From Chloroflexi bacterium UBA6077 (GTDB lineage Bacteria; Chloroflexota; UBA6077): a stretch of DNA of 64,000 nucleotides. Both the position numbers and the translations under genes were made by a program. This document shows, one piece after another, positions 1 to 7,594 of the stretch. The notes under the pieces are model-generated. The model searched no databases, was not told the DNA's origin, and saw only the letters and a program-made list of their open reading frames with translations. The stretch lies in assembly GCA_002436065.1 (NCBI GenBank), contig DIXP01000079.1:1-64000 (forward strand). Direction: 5' to 3'. Within the stretch, counting starts at the first letter, position 1, and each line of letters opens with the position of its first letter.

Positions 1-36
1 GTTTCGGCTCTGCCGAGTTAGGACGTGGGTCCTACT

Positions 37-357
37 TCACCACTGCCCTTCCTTTTGCCGGACCGCCCTGTAGCACTCGGTGCAGTAGACCGGCCTGCCG
101 TCCCTGGGCTGGAAAGGCACCTCGGTATCTCTGCCACAGCGAGCGCAAACCGCAGGGTACATTTCTCGCTGTGGTCGGCCACGTCCATTGTTGAAGTAGC
201 CTTCGTGCCGAGTGGTCTTGCGCACAGCACGGCATTCTGGGCACCGAGAGGGATCGTTGGTGAAGCCCTTCTGAGTGAAGAACTCCTGCTCGCCAACAGT
301 GAAGACGAACTGGCGGCCGCAGTCTCGGCAAATGATGGTTTTGTCTGTCAATGGCAT
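37..357 (-). CDS. Small double zinc-ribbon protein (zf-trcl type), copy 1
   Basis: This 106-residue protein has two zinc-binding knuckle pairs. The N-terminal pair is CRDCG (about residues 10-14) with CPEC (about 39-42); the C-terminal CARCG and CTEC are separated by about 17 residues, the CxxC-x17-CxxC arrangement. Such proteins are common small cytosolic zinc ribbons of unknown function. The ATG has a GGGAG ribosome site about 7 bases upstream. A close paralogue lies at 2925-3263 with the same flanking order, so this gene is the surviving part of a duplicated block whose radical SAM member is decayed. Identification of the fold is secure; its role is unknown. Confidence 0.8.
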   Translation of the reverse strand: MPLTDKTIICRDCGRQFVFTVGEQEFFTQKGFTNDPSRCPECRAVRKTTRHEGYFNNGRGRPQREMYPAVCARCGRDTEVPFQPRDGRPVYCTECYRAVRQKEGQW

Positions 358-427
358 TACGCTGCTCCCAAGATGGAACTAATACACTTCGACAACCTAT
401 ACACCACCGCTGAAGACAATTCTCCTT

Positions 428-835
428 TCAATTCGACCTCGCGCGACCCCGACGTGATGGCCGTTCCCGATTGTCTGCATTGTCTGCTTGAGGCACTGAA
501 GCGTGACGCCAGAACAGCTGGCCGCGGAACTCCACACGCCGCGCCCGACCCTCGGCCTCCAGTTCAGCCAATGTGCTCTCCACCACCCTGGACGGCAGGT
601 CGCACAGGGCCTGAAGCACCTCCGTCTCCTTCATCGGGTGGCGGCGGATCACCTCAAGGATTGCCTCTCCCAGCGGCAGATTCCTGGAGAGATCGAAGCT
701 TCCTTCGTAGGGGGCCACCACGGTGGCGGCTTCCCCGGAACACCTCAGATCACATTCCCAGATCGCTACTCCTGCACATGGTCCGCCCCCGTAGCGAGGT
801 CTCCAATATGGTGGACATCGTTGATGCCCCTTCAA
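428..835 (-). pseudogene. Remnant of radical SAM protein (C-terminal domain only)
   Basis: From about position 738 down to 428 the reading frame encodes only the C-terminal winged-helix-like part (VAPYEGSFDLSRNLPLGEAI onward) of the radical SAM protein found intact at 3811-4743. The catalytic N-terminal two thirds, including the CxxxCxxC loop, are missing. DNA just upstream (about 740-870) still resembles the DNA upstream of the intact copy's start (about 4745-4880), so an internal deletion of roughly 640 bases explains it. The first 33 residues of the open frame are therefore leader DNA, not protein. RidA, which sits between zinc ribbon and radical SAM in the intact copy, is also deleted here. 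Confidence 0.8.
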
Positions 836-927
836 GTCCCGCCAGACCTAGACTCAGAATGTCCACTGTGGCCGGCCTCTCTTTGGAAGCCACCTGGGCT
901 CCTCGCCGCCGCTTTACCGGCACGAAG

Positions 928-947
928 TTCTGAGCTTATGCTCGTAA
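928..947. promoter_or_regulatory. Putative DUF134-type operator (site 1)
   Basis: A near-match to the recurrent 20-bp palindrome TTATGAGC-N4-GCTCATAA: it reads TTCTGAGCTTATGCTCGTAA. It lies between the Nudix gene and the decayed radical SAM copy, upstream of the zinc-ribbon block on the minus strand. See the sites at 5596, 8535, 8949, 14539 and 32445. Confidence 0.5.
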
Positions 948-986
948 TATTCCTGTGGGCTGCCGGTGTCAAGACCGACGATGGCC

Positions 987-1466
987 CTAGCGAAGGAAGG
1001 GCTGCCCGCGGAATAGGAAAGCATCTCGGGCCTTGTCGATGCAGCAAGGGCGCATGGGCGGCAACTCATCCTCGGGGCCGAAATAGCGGGCATCCAGGAT
1101 CTCGTCCAGGTCCGGTCTGGGCTCCTCGCTCAAAATTCGGCACTCGAAAAAGATCGTCACTGGCTGCACCTGATCTCCATTCGGGTAGGCGAAGGCGTGC
1201 TCGGGGCTAGAGTAGACACCTATCAGGGCGACCGGCTCGACCTCCAGGCCAGTCTCCTCGCGCACCTCGCGTGCCATCGACTGAACCGCTCCTTCACCCA
1301 ACTCCATCGCTCCGCCCGGAAAGCCCCAGAGATCACCTCCGTCGGCGCGCCGGAGCAGCAAGATACGACCTCTCTCGTCCCGGAGACAGGCGGCCACCGA
1401 TGTGACCAATAGGGGGTCGTGTCCCACGCTCTCCCGTAGACGTCGAACATACCCGGTTGCTTCCAT
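987..1466 (-). CDS. Nudix hydrolase
   Basis: A 159-residue Nudix-fold hydrolase. The Nudix box G-x5-E-x7-REVREETGL is complete, beginning at GGAMELGEG, and carries the metal-binding REVREE glutamates. Nudix enzymes hydrolyse nucleoside diphosphates linked to another moiety, and this compact type typically acts on nucleotides or nucleotide sugars; the substrate cannot be read from sequence. The ATG at 1466 is chosen over the upstream TTG at 1484 because the GGAGGAGGG ribosome site lies 7 bases before it. The gene follows the remnant of a metal ABC permease on the same strand and shows no functional link to it. Confidence 0.85.
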   Translation of the reverse strand: MEATGYVRRLRESVGHDPLLVTSVAACLRDERGRILLLRRADGGDLWGFPGGAMELGEGAVQSMAREVREETGLEVEPVALIGVYSSPEHAFAYPNGDQVQPVTIFFECRILSEEPRPDLDEILDARYFGPEDELPPMRPCCIDKARDAFLFRGQPFLR

Positions 1467-1514
1467 ACCTGATCCCTCCTCCAAGCCCCTCCTGTGCCCC
1501 CTACCCGCTTTCTT

Positions 1515-1877
1515 TCATGGGAGGCGAAGCCGCTCGCCGACCGAGGCTAGCCTTCGGCAGCAGCCGTGGATCGCGCGCGGGTAGAAGTGTAACCCTCGTT
1601 TCCGGGGGGAAAGGAACGCACTTAGAAAGAAGACAATGGTGGCCGTGACCACCATGATCGAGAGCGCGATGGTGAGCGCCATCAGGCTGAGGAGAAGTAG
1701 GTGAAGCCTCTCCGCGGGCAGCCCGCTTACTCGGGCCATCTCCGGGTCGAAGGTGATGAACAGCAGCTCCTTGTAGCCGCGCATCAGCTCGATGAAGAGG
1801 ATGCCTAGAGCCATGGTTGCAGCGAAGAAGACGCCGATGGCGGTGTCCTCCTTGCGAGTCAGCGGCCACCGACGAGG
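1515..1877 (-). pseudogene. Fragment of ABC-3 family Zn/Mn permease (ZnuB/MntB-like)
   Basis: The frame from 1877 down to about 1647 translates to a piece of a metal-ABC permease of the ABC-3 family: LTRKEDTAIGVFFAAT, then a hydrophobic helix, then ITFDPEMARVSGLPAERLHL and another helix, matching the family's middle segment. A stop lies directly upstream (1878-1880), and the downstream sequence to 1515 no longer resembles the family. There is no ATP-binding or solute-binding partner nearby. It sits downstream of a DtxR-type regulator, suggesting a lost manganese or zinc uptake operon. Confidence 0.75.
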
Positions 1878-1915
1878 CTATACGGAAATCCGCCTTCCAA
1901 CAGCTTCAACGCAAG

Positions 1916-2080
1916 CTAGCGTCTGGGAAAAGGCTGCGTCGTCGCCGCGCCCAGTAACTCCTCGACCCGAGCGACCAATTTCTGGCGTACTCGCACGATT
2001 ATGGGGCCACTTCCAGCGTTCTGGACCACGATGACTGGCGTGCCCGGAGTGAAACCAAGCTCCAAGCAGCGCGTCAGGAA
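1916..2080 (-). pseudogene. Out-of-frame FeoA (SH3-like) tail of the DtxR regulator
   Basis: In the minus-strand frame one base off the upstream regulator, this stretch encodes TRCLELGFTPGTPVIVVQNA and then GSGPIIVRVRQ, which closely parallels the C-terminal FeoA domain of the intact paralogue at 30644-31573 (CRCLALGFTPGTPVTMERNS). A single-base loss within 2081-2088 (GGGAAAAC on the coding strand) would join it to the regulator. The frame ends at TAG 1916-1918. Confidence 0.8.
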
Positions 2081-2823
2081 GTTTTCCCGGGCATCACCTC
2101 TTCCACCATCCCAGCCTCGCCTGGGACCAGTGCGGCCAGGGAAACCGTGCGTGGCTCCAGTTCTTTCGGTCCGACGAGGACCACTCTGACTTCCCGCGCC
2201 ACCTCCAGGGGCAGTGGGTAGCTGTTCCCTCCTGCTTTCACCAGGATGTCGCCGGTTCCAGGACTAGAGGAGGACACCTCTATCAAAGCCCCCGGCCGTA
2301 TTCCCGCCCTGCCGAGTTGCCGTAGAAGGGCAGGGTCGTCCCCCTTCACGTTGGCGACGCGAGCCGGTTGAGATGGTGGTAGATCGACGAGGGAAATGGT
2401 GGCGGGGGAGATCATTGGGCCGGTGTCTGTCGGAATCGCGTGCCCGTGGGGACAGGTGGTATTGATGCCCACCGCTCTGGCCAACTGCTCCTCGACGATG
2501 GGGGAGGTGACGTGCTCCAACTGGCAGGCTTCTTCATATACCCGATCCCACTCTACCCGCAACACGTCGTGGAGGAATCTCTCCCAGAGTCTGTGGCGAC
2601 GCACCACCGATCGAGCCATGGTGCGGCCTCGATCAGTGAGCGCGACCCTGCCTCGGGCCTCGTAGCTCACCAGGCCCTGCTTCGAAAGCCGTCGCACCAT
2701 CTCGGTCACCGACGGGGGTGACACGCCGTGCTCGCTGGCCAGGGCCGAGGTGGTCACGAGCGCGCCCTTTTCCTCCAGCCGAGCGATGGCCTCTAGATAC
2801 TCCTCTGCCTGCCGGGTGAGCAC
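2074..2823 (-). CDS. DtxR/MntR-family metal-dependent regulator, FeoA tail frameshifted
   Basis: 249 residues. An N-terminal winged helix (LTRQAEEYLEAIARLEEKGA onward) is followed by the metal-binding dimerisation domain, recognisable by the helix RRHRLWERFLHDVLRVEW and by CPHGHAIP. The family represses metal-uptake genes when Fe2+ or Mn2+ is bound. The reading frame stops just inside the C-terminal FeoA-like domain, and the rest of that domain continues in another frame (1916-2080), so the protein lacks a domain that its paralogue at 30644-31573 retains. The GTG at 2823 is preferred over TTG 2835 because GGAGG precedes it by 5 bases. Two DtxR-like boxes lie immediately upstream, implying autoregulation. 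Confidence 0.8.
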   Translation of the reverse strand: MLTRQAEEYLEAIARLEEKGALVTTSALASEHGVSPPSVTEMVRRLSKQGLVSYEARGRVALTDRGRTMARSVVRRHRLWERFLHDVLRVEWDRVYEEACQLEHVTSPIVEEQLARAVGINTTCPHGHAIPTDTGPMISPATISLVDLPPSQPARVANVKGDDPALLRQLGRAGIRPGALIEVSSSSPGTGDILVKAGGNSYPLPLEVAREVRVVLVGPKELEPRTVSLAALVPGEAGMVEEVMPGKTS

Positions 2824-2838
2824 ATCTGCCTCCAATAA

Positions 2839-2867
2839 TTAGGGAATACTAAATTAGGATACCCTAA
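2839..2867. promoter_or_regulatory. Tandem DtxR/MntR-type operator boxes
   Basis: Two imperfect palindromes, TTAGGGAATACTAA (2839-2852) and TTAGGATACCCTAA (2854-2867), are offset by 15 bp just upstream of the DtxR-type gene. A similar single box, TTAGGGCATGCTAA, precedes the paralogous regulator at 31601-31614. The TTAGG...CTAA form is known for DtxR/MntR/IdeR operators; use by these particular proteins is inferred. Confidence 0.65.
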
Positions 2868-2924
2868 TCCTAGCGCCATGGCTGGCGTTTTGCGTTTCGA
2901 ATTGCGTCCAGGTGATATTCCGCT

Positions 2925-3263
2925 TCACCATTGTCCTTCCCTATGCTGGATGGCTTTATAGCAGTCCGAGCAGTAGACGGGCCTGTCGTCCCTGGGCTGG
3001 AATGGCACCTCGGTCTCTATGCCACAGCGCGCGCAGATGGCTGGGTACATCTCTCGCTGCGAGCGACCACGTCCACTGCTGGAGTATCCACCGCCGGAAT
3101 ACCCCCCACCGCCGCGGCTCGCCTTGTTGATCGCCCTGCACTCGGGGCATCGGCTCGGCTCGTTGGTGAAGCCCTTCTGAGCGAAGAACTCCTGCTCGCC
3201 AACGCTGAAGATGAACTGGTGGCCGCAGTCCCGGCAAATTATCGTCTTGTCTGTCAATGTCAT
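2925..3263 (-). CDS. Small double zinc-ribbon protein (zf-trcl type), copy 2
   Basis: 112 residues and a close paralogue of the protein at 37-357. It has CRDCG and CPEC knuckles followed, after a Gly/Ser/Tyr-rich linker (GGGGYSGGGYSSSGRG), by CARCG and CSDC in the CxxC-x17-CxxC arrangement. The ATG at 3263 has AGGAG 8 bases upstream; the longer open frame to 3293 lacks such a site. On the minus strand it lies downstream of the radical SAM and ridA genes in the better-preserved copy of the duplicated block. Function unknown; zinc binding is likely from the cysteine pattern. Confidence 0.8.
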   Translation of the reverse strand: MTLTDKTIICRDCGHQFIFSVGEQEFFAQKGFTNEPSRCPECRAINKASRGGGGYSGGGYSSSGRGRSQREMYPAICARCGIETEVPFQPRDDRPVYCSDCYKAIQHREGQW

Positions 3264-3409
3264 TGCGCTGCTCCTGAGTTGGAACTCACACACTTCGCTT
3301 CCCTATCCACCCAGCACTCGATGCGCCATCACGGTCTGACTGTTGTCGTCGGCATCAGAGAGGCTGAGGCGCTTGGCTGGAGGCGCCCCGCAACACGATG
3401 CCGATCTCT

Positions 3410-3793
3410 TCATGGTATGAAAGCTACTGCCTCTATCTCCACTTTCGCACCCCCCGGCAGCCCTGCCACCTGTACGGTCGACCGCGCTGGGGGCATCTCC
3501 ACGAAGCTCCGGGCATACACGGCGTTCATCGCCTTGAACTCCGACAGGTCGGTGAGGAAGACGGTTGTCTTGACTACCTGCTTGAGGGAGCTCCCGGTCG
3601 CTCGCAGGATGGACTCCAGGTTCTTCATCGCCTGGCGAGTCTGGCTTTCGATGTCATCCGCGACCAACTTGCTGGTGCCAGGATCCGTGCCGGTCTGCCC
3701 CGAGAGGTAGACCAACTGCCCCAGGCGGATCGCCTGGCTATACGGGCCGATGGGTTCCGGAGCTTGTTGACTCTTGATCGATTGCTGTTCCAC
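3410..3793 (-). CDS. ridA: RidA family reactive imine deaminase
   Basis: 127 residues with the hallmark order of the YjgF/YER057c/UK114 family: APEPIGPYSQAI near the N-terminus, LVYLSGQTGTDP, and the C-terminal PPARSTVQVAGLPGGAKVEIEAVA, whose arginine binds the substrate carboxylate. RidA hydrolyses reactive enamine/imine intermediates made by PLP enzymes, as a cytosolic homotrimer. The AAAGGAG ribosome site lies inside the longest frame, 11 bases before GTG 3793, so that start is preferred to TTG 3814. It follows the radical SAM gene with only a few bases between them and probably shares its mRNA. Confidence 0.9.
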   Translation of the reverse strand: MEQQSIKSQQAPEPIGPYSQAIRLGQLVYLSGQTGTDPGTSKLVADDIESQTRQAMKNLESILRATGSSLKQVVKTTVFLTDLSEFKAMNAVYARSFVEMPPARSTVQVAGLPGGAKVEIEAVAFIP

Positions 3794-3810
3794 TGAGACC
3801 GCTTCTCCTT

Positions 3811-4743
3811 TCAACTCGACATCGCGCGACCACGGCGCGATTGCCCTTCTGTATCATCTGGGTTGTCCGCTGGTGGTACCGTAGTGTGACGCCAGAAGAC
3901 GTGTCCGCGGAACTCCACACGCCGCGCCCGACCCTCAGCCTCGAGTTCCGCCAGCGCGGTCTCCACCACGCTGGATGGCAAGTCGCTCAGGGTCCGCAGC
4001 ACCTCCTCCTGCCTCATCGGATGGCGCTGGATCACTTCGAGGATGGCCTCTCCCAGCGGCAGATTCCTGGAGAGATCGAAGCTTCCTTCGTAGGGAGCTA
4101 CCACGGTGGCGGCTTCCCCCAGAATCGCGACGGCGCGCATTAGGCCCTCCTCGTCGGGCGGCTCCACCCAGCTCTCGGCGGGTGGTCGGATTGGCACGTT
4201 CAGGTGTACCTGGTCTGGGCGAAGGAAGGCCAGCGCGTCGCGCAGCCTGAACAGGGCTGGCTCCCCGTCGTTCACCCCTTGGAGCAGCATCACCTCGACC
4301 CAGAGCCGGCCACGGAACTGCGTGCGGAAGGTGGACTCGTCTACACAGTCCAAACTAGGCATCACGATGTCGGCTGCCTGCAACTCCTGCTGTACCTCGG
4401 GCTGCCACAGGAGGGAGCCATTAGTGATGACCGCCACAGGTAGGTCCGAGACCGCCTTCACGCGACGGATCAGTACGCCCAGACTATGGCAGAGGAGAGG
4501 CTCGCCTTGGCCCACGAAGGTGACGCAGTCGATATCTCCTGACTTGTGCGCGGTCAGAGAGGACTCCACTTCCGCTAGAATGCACTCCGGGGGAAAGAAG
4601 TCCTTTCGTTCGTTGGTGAGCAACCTGGTCCGGCCCAACTGGCAGTAGACGCAGTTGTAGTTGCAGGTCTTAGATGGTATTGGATCTATCCCCAGAGACT
4701 GCCCCAGCCGTCGAGAGGGCACGGGGCCATATACGAAACTCAT
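3811..4743 (-). CDS. Radical SAM protein with C-terminal winged-helix domain
   Basis: 310 residues. A radical SAM core begins with FVYGPVPSRRLGQSLGID and contains the [4Fe-4S]-binding CNYNCVYC loop (about residues 33-40), a VGQGEP glycine-rich SAM segment and VITNGSLL. The last 80 residues form a winged-helix-like domain. This architecture matches small stand-alone radical SAM proteins of COG0731 type; the reaction is not known. A paralogue without the winged-helix tail is at 15750-16535, and a decayed copy of the tail is at 428-738. The ATG has GAGGTG just upstream. RidA and the zinc ribbon follow on the same strand. Confidence 0.85.
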   Translation of the reverse strand: MSFVYGPVPSRRLGQSLGIDPIPSKTCNYNCVYCQLGRTRLLTNERKDFFPPECILAEVESSLTAHKSGDIDCVTFVGQGEPLLCHSLGVLIRRVKAVSDLPVAVITNGSLLWQPEVQQELQAADIVMPSLDCVDESTFRTQFRGRLWVEVMLLQGVNDGEPALFRLRDALAFLRPDQVHLNVPIRPPAESWVEPPDEEGLMRAVAILGEAATVVAPYEGSFDLSRNLPLGEAILEVIQRHPMRQEEVLRTLSDLPSSVVETALAELEAEGRARRVEFRGHVFWRHTTVPPADNPDDTEGQSRRGRAMSS

Positions 4744-4947
4744 GGAACACCTCGGCTCACGTTACCAGGTCGTTACTCCAGAACATGCTACGCTCCTGGC
4801 GCGCGGTCTTCGATGTGGTGGACAGCGTTGATATCTCCTTCAAGTGCAGCGAGGCCGGAACTCAAAACGTCCATTCAGAGACGATGCCCACGTTTCGCCG
4901 CCCGGATCTTGAGGTCGGCGTCCAACACTTGCCAAAGGCGATTGAAC

Positions 4948-5523
4948 TCATTGCCCTTCGATTCGGTCGGCCAGCCTCCCCAGGCGCTCTCGAAGCTCTG
5001 CTACCTCGGCCTTGAGGCTGGCTACGTCGTTGCTCCGAGGCGACGGGCCGACACCAGAGGTGGGCGGCTGTGAGATGGGCTGATTGGCAGAGGGCTGTCC
5101 CGCGAAGCCGAAGCCTCTCTGACCTGCCATTCCACGACCCATCCCCATCCCTCGCATCATCCCCATGCCACCATGGGCCGGCCCAGTTGGTGCGCTGACC
5201 GAGCCGAGCAGTCCGGATCTGTAGGCTTCCACGGCCTGTCGAACGGTGCCGCCCGCGAAGATGTGCACAGGCACTCCTGCCGAAGCGAGCACTTGATAGG
5301 CGTTGGGCCCGATGTTGCCGGTGACGACGGCCTTCACCCCGCGGTTGGCCACATCCTGGGCTGCCTGGATTCCGGCGCCGCCGGCGGCCGAGGCAGCCTG
5401 GTTGGGGACCGCCTGGAAGCTCATGGTCTCGGTGTCCGCGATGACGTAGACGGGGCAGCGTCCGAACACCGGACTGAAGGGGGCGTCCATGTCGTGCCCC
5501 ATGGCACTTACCGCGATCTTCAT
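4948..5523 (-). CDS. NifX/NifB-type cofactor-binding protein fused to DUF5320-like tail
   Basis: 191 residues. Residues 1-110 form a dinitrogenase iron-molybdenum cofactor (NifX/NafY/orange-protein) fold: MKIAVSAMG, DAPFSPVFGRCP, and a GGAGIQAAQ to VVTGNIGPNAYQVL core. A Gly/Met-rich linker (GGMGMMRGMGMGRGMAGQRG) follows, then a coiled-coil end (LKAEVAELRERLGRLADRIE) like that of the separate DUF5320 protein at 14169-14474. The fold binds metal-sulfur clusters; no nitrogenase genes are nearby, so a role in nitrogen fixation is not implied. ATG 5523 has GGAGTG 6 bases upstream. Two DUF134-type operator sites precede it. Confidence 0.85.
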   Translation of the reverse strand: MKIAVSAMGHDMDAPFSPVFGRCPVYVIADTETMSFQAVPNQAASAAGGAGIQAAQDVANRGVKAVVTGNIGPNAYQVLASAGVPVHIFAGGTVRQAVEAYRSGLLGSVSAPTGPAHGGMGMMRGMGMGRGMAGQRGFGFAGQPSANQPISQPPTSGVGPSPRSNDVASLKAEVAELRERLGRLADRIEGQ

Positions 5524-5595
5524 ACTGTGCACTCCATCATTCAATAGTCGAAACCGTACATGGCGATGATCCCCTGCGCCATCTCGCCGAGGGTG

Positions 5596-5615
5596 TTATG
5601 AGCATAAGCTCATAA
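5596..5615. promoter_or_regulatory. Perfect DUF134-type operator (site 2)
   Basis: TTATGAGCATAAGCTCATAA: two perfect 8-bp inverted arms with a 4-bp spacer, about 73 bp upstream of the NifX-type start at 5523. The same sequence form recurs upstream of the ORP-like operon (14539-14558). Confidence 0.7.
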
Positions 5616-5662
5616 TCTACAATACGCCGAAGGCAGGCCGGAGTCAAGGGTTCAGGGGCGAT

Positions 5663-5682
5663 TCGTGGGCATTTGCTCATAA
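5663..5682. promoter_or_regulatory. Degenerate second DUF134-type operator (site 3)
   Basis: TCGTGGGCATTTGCTCATAA keeps the right arm GCTCATAA intact but has a weak left arm. It starts 67 bp from site 2, paralleling the 69-bp offset between the two sites at 14539 and 14608. Confidence 0.45.
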
Positions 5683-5916
5683 CTCGAGGGTGTGCCGTAC
5701 TGTGGAACAGCCAGCAGAGAAGAGGTTCTTGTCTGCCGCGAATCCCTGTCCCATGCTCGGACGGCTCGTGGCCGCTGGGGATTCTTGCCTCGACACTGAG
5801 GATGGGAAGCGAGTTGCCAGAGGAGGAAGTCGTGGAGAGAGGGAAGTTGAAGGCGGCTTCTTGTCAACGCGTGGAGAGTGGCGGCTAGTGCGACCATCGG
5901 CGCATCAGGGGTCAGC

Positions 5917-6423
5917 CTAATCGCCTGCCCCCAAGCGGTTGTGGCCGAGACGCTTGTTCTCTAAATGCCCAATCTGACCATGGCGATGGCGCTCCCTGCC
6001 ACCAGCCCTGGTTGAGGGCGGCAATGCTGTCTCGGGCAACTCCTCCTCACAGCTCGGGCACGGGATCGGCGTTCCGTTTGCGAGCATTTGCTCCCATCGG
6101 TGGCCGCAGCGGCGACAGTGGAAGCGGATGGGTCCCAACTCGTAGTCACCGCCCTTGATGCGCAGGGCATTTCCCCTCACAAGGCCTTCCGTCGCCTTTC
6201 GATGGGCATCCTCCAACACCCGCTGGAAGGTCTGTCGCGAGATCCCCATTTTCTGGGCAGCATCCTCCTGCTCCAGCCCTTCCAGATCTTTGAGGCGGAG
6301 TGCCTCCAGTTCGTCCACCGAGAGATGCACCTCTTCCAAGAGCCGCATAGGTATGCCTTGAGGCTTGAAATAGGTGACCCCAGGCAAAAAGGTGACTCTC
6401 CGAAGCTTGCGCGGTCTTACCAT
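5917..6423 (-). CDS. DUF134 family putative transcriptional regulator, copy 1
   Basis: 168 residues. The N-terminus MVRPRKLRRVTFLPGVTYFK and the segment LSVDELEALRLKDLEGLEQE are diagnostic of DUF134, followed by a sigma-70 region 4-like helix-turn-helix (QKMGISRQTFQRVLEDAH). A C-terminal zinc ribbon has CRRCG and CPSC, then a His-rich tail. Members are predicted DNA-binding regulators often found beside NifX-type genes. The ATG has AGGAG upstream. It is 13 bases downstream of the ACR3-like transporter, so probably co-transcribed with it. Paralogues: intact at 31979-32428, truncated at 7442-7594. I propose that it binds the TTATGAGC-N4-GCTCATAA sites; this is inference. Confidence 0.85.
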   Translation of the reverse strand: MVRPRKLRRVTFLPGVTYFKPQGIPMRLLEEVHLSVDELEALRLKDLEGLEQEDAAQKMGISRQTFQRVLEDAHRKATEGLVRGNALRIKGGDYELGPIRFHCRRCGHRWEQMLANGTPIPCPSCEEELPETALPPSTRAGGRERHRHGQIGHLENKRLGHNRLGAGD

Positions 6424-6436
6424 CGTCTCCTCTGTC

Positions 6437-7441
6437 TTACCGAGGGCTGATGGAGGTGGCTGCCGTGGGTCGAACCGAGTCGCTCCTAGAAGGGAAGAGG
6501 CCCAGACTCTGATTGAGCCGGAGAAACCAGGCAGCCGTCTGGCTCTGCACCACGAAGGCCAGCGCCACCATCACGGCAGCGTTGGGCCCGAAGGCGGTGG
6601 CGGCCAGGCCGATCGAGATGGATAGGTTCCTGAGGACGGTGCCATAGACCAGCGCCACGGCATCCTTCCTCTCGAAGAAGTGCCGGCCGACCAGTACCCC
6701 GATACCCATATTGATCAGGTAGAAGAGGGCAAGGACTGCCAGGCCGAGGAGAAGCAAGTCCAGATTGGACATGATCCTCCGGGCGTTGACGCTGATGCTG
6801 GTGAATATAATGTAGATCATCCCCCAGGCAGTCGCGGCGGGCAGGTAAGGCTTGATCCTCCTGGAGAACTGCTCCTGGGTGTACCGCTTCATTAGCCAGG
6901 AGTAGGTGGCCATGCCCGTGACCAGGGGTAGGAACACCACGATGCCTATCGTCTGCATGATTGCCAGCAGATCGAGGGGAACGTACTTGCCAATCATCAC
7001 CAGCAGATACCAGGGGGCGAGCAGTGCACCAAGGACGAGGCTAATAACGGTCAGCTTGACGGCGGCCGGGACGTTACCCCCCGCCATCATTGTGAAGGCT
7101 ATTGTCATGTTGGCAGTGGGGAGCAGAGATGTGATCGCCAGGCCGGCGAAGAGTTGCGGGTCGCGAAGTAAGAAGGAGACCCCGAGGATGTAGGCAAGTA
7201 GCGGGATAAGCAGGAAGTTGATACCGAAACAGGTGAGCAGAAGCCTTGTATCAGAGAGGCTGACGAGGTCTTTCAGTCTGAAGCCGATCATTGATGGATA
7301 GATCATCAGCACCGCGACTACCAGTATGTAGCGGTTCAGCAGGCTGGTGTCGAAGGATAGCCCCAGCACAAAGCCCAGGGTCAGGACAATGGGGATGACG
7401 GTCGCCAGGTTTCGGGACGGGAGAAAGATCAGCCTCTTCAC
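6437..7441 (-). CDS. ACR3/bile-acid:sodium symporter superfamily transporter
   Basis: 334 residues with about ten hydrophobic helices, fitting the BASS fold. The segments LAITSLLPTANMTIAFTMMA and VYGTVLRNLSISIGLAATAF correspond to the two crossover-helix motifs of arsenite efflux (ACR3) and bile-acid symporter relatives. Substrate cannot be assigned: the ACR3 cysteine expected in the fourth helix is not obvious and no ars genes are nearby. The GTG start overlaps the stop codon of a truncated DUF134 frame (GTGA), suggesting translational coupling. The DUF134 regulator follows 13 bases downstream. Confidence 0.8.
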   Translation of the reverse strand: MKRLIFLPSRNLATVIPIVLTLGFVLGLSFDTSLLNRYILVVAVLMIYPSMIGFRLKDLVSLSDTRLLLTCFGINFLLIPLLAYILGVSFLLRDPQLFAGLAITSLLPTANMTIAFTMMAGGNVPAAVKLTVISLVLGALLAPWYLLVMIGKYVPLDLLAIMQTIGIVVFLPLVTGMATYSWLMKRYTQEQFSRRIKPYLPAATAWGMIYIIFTSISVNARRIMSNLDLLLLGLAVLALFYLINMGIGVLVGRHFFERKDAVALVYGTVLRNLSISIGLAATAFGPNAAVMVALAFVVQSQTAAWFLRLNQSLGLFPSRSDSVRPTAATSISPR

Positions 7442-7594
7442 TCAGGTTGCTCTAACCCCCGGCCTGGTCGCGGTGACGGCGTCTCCCGCCACCTGCCCCA
7501 GTCGGGACAGGAACAACATGGGTATACCTTGAGGTTTGAAGTAGGTGATCCCTGGCAGAAAACAGACTCTGCGGGGCTTGCGCGGTCTTACCAC
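7442..7594 (-). pseudogene. Truncated DUF134 N-terminus
   Basis: A 50-codon frame starting at GTG 7594 begins MVRPRKPRRVCFLPGITYFK and continues KPQGIPM, nearly identical to the first 25 residues of both DUF134 regulators. It then departs into unrelated sequence ending at TGA 7442-7444. The helix-turn-helix and zinc ribbon are absent. Its stop overlaps the start of the transporter gene, so it still occupies the leading position of that operon. Most likely the scar of a deletion or recombination; a functional leader peptide is a less likely alternative. Confidence 0.75.

Larger units (their letters stand above)
5524..5916. other. Gene-free regulatory interval
   Basis: About 390 bases between the NifX-type gene and the DUF134 gene. 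It holds the two palindromic operator sites at 5596-5615 and 5663-5682. From about 5690 to 5916 I see no convincing gene, repeat or hairpin; the short open frames there have no family resemblance. Confidence 0.6.

Noticed and set aside
4948..5523. Nitrogen-fixation gene (nifX/nifB) assignment
   Set aside because: Only the cofactor-binding fold is shared; no nif structural or assembly genes occur in the window, and the context is ORP-like.
5652..5897. 81-codon minus-strand frame in the NifX-DUF134 interval
   Set aside because: It runs toward the operator site, has atypical composition and no ribosome site.
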